Below are positions 62,663 to 64,000 of a stretch of DNA of 64,000 nucleotides, one piece after another. The notes under the pieces are model-generated. The model searched no databases. It saw only the letters and a list, made by a program, of their open reading frames with translations, and was not told the DNA's origin. The translations under genes were made by a program, and so were the position numbers. Position 1 is the first letter of the stretch; every line of letters starts with the position of its first letter. The DNA comes from Leptolyngbya sp. SIOISBB (GTDB lineage Bacteria > Cyanobacteriota > Cyanobacteriia > Phormidesmidales > Phormidesmidaceae): assembly GCA_010671905.1 (NCBI GenBank), contig JAAHII010000002.1, positions 124,001 to 188,000 on the forward strand, read 5' to 3'.

Positions 62663-64000
62663 ACCGTAACTCCTGCTGCTCCCTGGTCTGATAAATTCCT
62701 GCTGCTCATCGGTTCTGCCATGCCAACTAACACTTGACGCTGCCCCTGATAAGGCGATCGCCCATGTGCGGTGAGTAAGTTATCCAGCATCAGCAGGTCG
62801 CCCGCCTGCCAGGAAAACATCACCGTCTCTTGCTGGTAAGCCGCCCGAATCGTGGCAATGATTTCGGGTTCGATCACCGATCCATCTCCATAAAACGTGT
62901 TGTGCGGTAAGTTCAGTTCATCGCCATCTGTCAGCAATGCCTCGCGCAGGCTCGGTTCTAGCGTGGAGCTATGGAAGAAGGCCGCATGGTTAAACCACAC
63001 CCATTCCCCGGTTTGCGGATGCCGCGCGATCGCCGGACGAATTTGCCGCGTTCTCAGTTGTTGGTGAGATCGCCATTCCCACTCAATGCCGTGAGCTGCG
63101 CAATATTGCTCAACTGCTTGCGGGTCAGTGGTTTGAAACACCGTCTGCCACAATAAGCCTAAGCCTTCGCTGAAGTTGCGGACATACATCACCTGTTTTT
63201 TCTGGAAGCGATCGCGAATGTCTGGATCGAGCCGCTGATAGACTTTGCGAATATCGGCAATCGGCGTTTCACCGCCCTGCTGGGCGGGCAGCGGGCAGCA
63301 AAAGAACAGCTTGCCCGGAAACGTGTGGGCGTAGGCATTTTCGCTATGCAACGGAATCGCTTGATGAGCAGGATAATCCGTCGAGGTGTAAACCTGTCCC
63401 GAAACTGGCGATCGGGGTGAGGTGCGATCACAATAATCCCACAGCGGCCCAGCCACAGTTTGGACCAACTGCTGGAAGATTGCCGCATCCCGAATCTGAA
63501 AGTTGCGGAACAGCAGCCCACCCTGTTGCCGCAGTTGCGCCTCAATCCAATCGCGATGATGAGCTGCCCAGTCGATCAAATTTACCCCAGTTACGGCAGG
63601 CTGAATCACCAGCGGCAGCGATTGATCCGCCGCGAAACAGCTAGTTTGAACTAAATCAGCAGTTGAAAGGGCGATCGCTTGTCGAGAACGGCGTAACGGC
63701 TGACGCTGAGCCAGTTTCAGCTTTTGATAATGGCGATCCTGTCTGGCTTTCGCTTGAGTGGTTTGATGGTGGCGATCGCACTCCGTCAAAGATTGAGTCA
63801 GGACGTTCAGCCTGGCGTCGGGCTGGATCACGATTTGCGCTAGCAGATGATCCCACTGGCGCAAGAAACGCGTCATGCTCTCTGGGGCAAACAAATCAGT
63901 GTTATATTCCAACACGCCCGCCAGTCCTTGCTCAGTCTGAGCCAGGTTAAACAGCAGGTCAAATTTGGCAGTGCCGTTATCAAGATTGATCAGGTTGAGG
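62659..64000 (-). CDS. NRPS C-terminal part: C domain end and fused TauD-type hydroxylase (partial)
   Basis: The frame is open to the right window edge, so the 5' part is missing; the nominal start at 63915 is internal. It begins in the end of a condensation domain (KFDLLFNLAQTEQGLAGVLEYN, DLFAPESM). After a basic linker it carries a TauD-like Fe(II)/2-oxoglutarate oxygenase of about 330 residues. HSE in PLHSENAYAH is the HxE metal pair, QQGGETPIAD is conserved, and the distal histidine lies in MLDNLLTAHGRS. It parallels the C-terminus of the 52487-58072 protein. The C domain and hydroxylase together would serve the Asn/Asp-like module on the next protein (58094-62662), whose ATG overlaps its stop. 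Confidence 0.92.
   Translation of the reverse strand, partial: LNLINLDNGTAKFDLLFNLAQTEQGLAGVLEYNTDLFAPESMTRFLRQWDHLLAQIVIQPDARLNVLTQSLTECDRHHQTTQAKARQDRHYQKLKLAQRQPLRRSRQAIALSTADLVQTSCFAADQSLPLVIQPAVTGVNLIDWAAHHRDWIEAQLRQQGGLLFRNFQIRDAAIFQQLVQTVAGPLWDYCDRTSPRSPVSGQVYTSTDYPAHQAIPLHSENAYAHTFPGKLFFCCPLPAQQGGETPIADIRKVYQRLDPDIRDRFQKKQVMYVRNFSEGLGLLWQTVFQTTDPQAVEQYCAAHGIEWEWRSHQQLRTRQIRPAIARHPQTGEWVWFNHAAFFHSSTLEPSLREALLTDGDELNLPHNTFYGDGSVIEPEIIATIRAAYQQETVMFSWQAGDLLMLDNLLTAHGRSPYQGQRQVLVGMAEPMSSRNLSDQGAAGVTV

Overview
The window looks like a filamentous cyanobacterium of the Leptolyngbya/Phormidesmis/Nodosilinea kind. HIP1 octamers (GCGATCGC) are frequent, and the families are typically cyanobacterial: a haemagglutinin-type TpsA beside a CHAT/TPR protein, a Uma2 endonuclease, a DUF3102 protein, an AMIN-TonB receptor fusion and sucrase-ferredoxin. 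No rRNA, tRNA or CRISPR array was seen. All functions are read from sequence motifs; no database search was possible.

Bases 1-14,700 are ordinary chromosome. They hold a two-partner secretion locus (TpsB end, TpsA, CHAT/TPR protein), then a VOC protein, two glycosyltransferases of the arsenosugar-associated kind, a rhodanese, a DUF547 protein and a methyltransferase. A 2.4 kb group II intron follows. It interrupts a uma2 gene and carries a doubly broken maturase.

Bases 14,700-19,370 are gene-poor and eroded: small coiled-coil ORFs, a DUF3102 gene, a lone mbtH ending in a long perfect palindrome, and the end of an IS1634-like element.

Bases 19,370-26,950 are a siderophore export, regulation and uptake block on the plus strand: MFS exporter, AraC/PchR-type regulator, TonB-dependent receptor, sucrase-ferredoxin protein and FecB-like binding lipoprotein. 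A 185-bp tandem duplication between regulator and receptor doubles a pair of 15-bp direct repeats that look like the regulator's operator.

Bases 26,942-64,000 are one long minus-strand NRPS/PKS operon entering from beyond the right edge. In transcription order: ...C-hydroxylase | I-A(Asn-like)-T-E | C-A(beta-Ala)-T-C-hydroxylase | I-A(Asp)-T-C-A(Thr)-T-E | C-A(Ser)-T | aspartate decarboxylase | KS-AT-KR-ACP-C | I-A(Asp)-T-reductase | class III aminotransferase. I is a condensation-like domain lacking HHxxxDG, matching the interface domain described for siderophore aspartyl beta-hydroxylases. The fused Fe(II)/2-oxoglutarate hydroxylases, iron-uptake genes and MbtH point to a beta-hydroxyaspartate siderophore, broadly of the cyanochelin kind.

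Distinctive points are: a PanP-like decarboxylase matching a beta-alanine module; a G-rich/C-rich hairpin repeat inserted at the same linker of five of six adenylation domains; loss of the third expected hydroxylase; a predicted reductase-plus-aminotransferase release giving a terminal amine; and two single-base frameshifts in NRPS genes that are either assembly errors or real inactivation.
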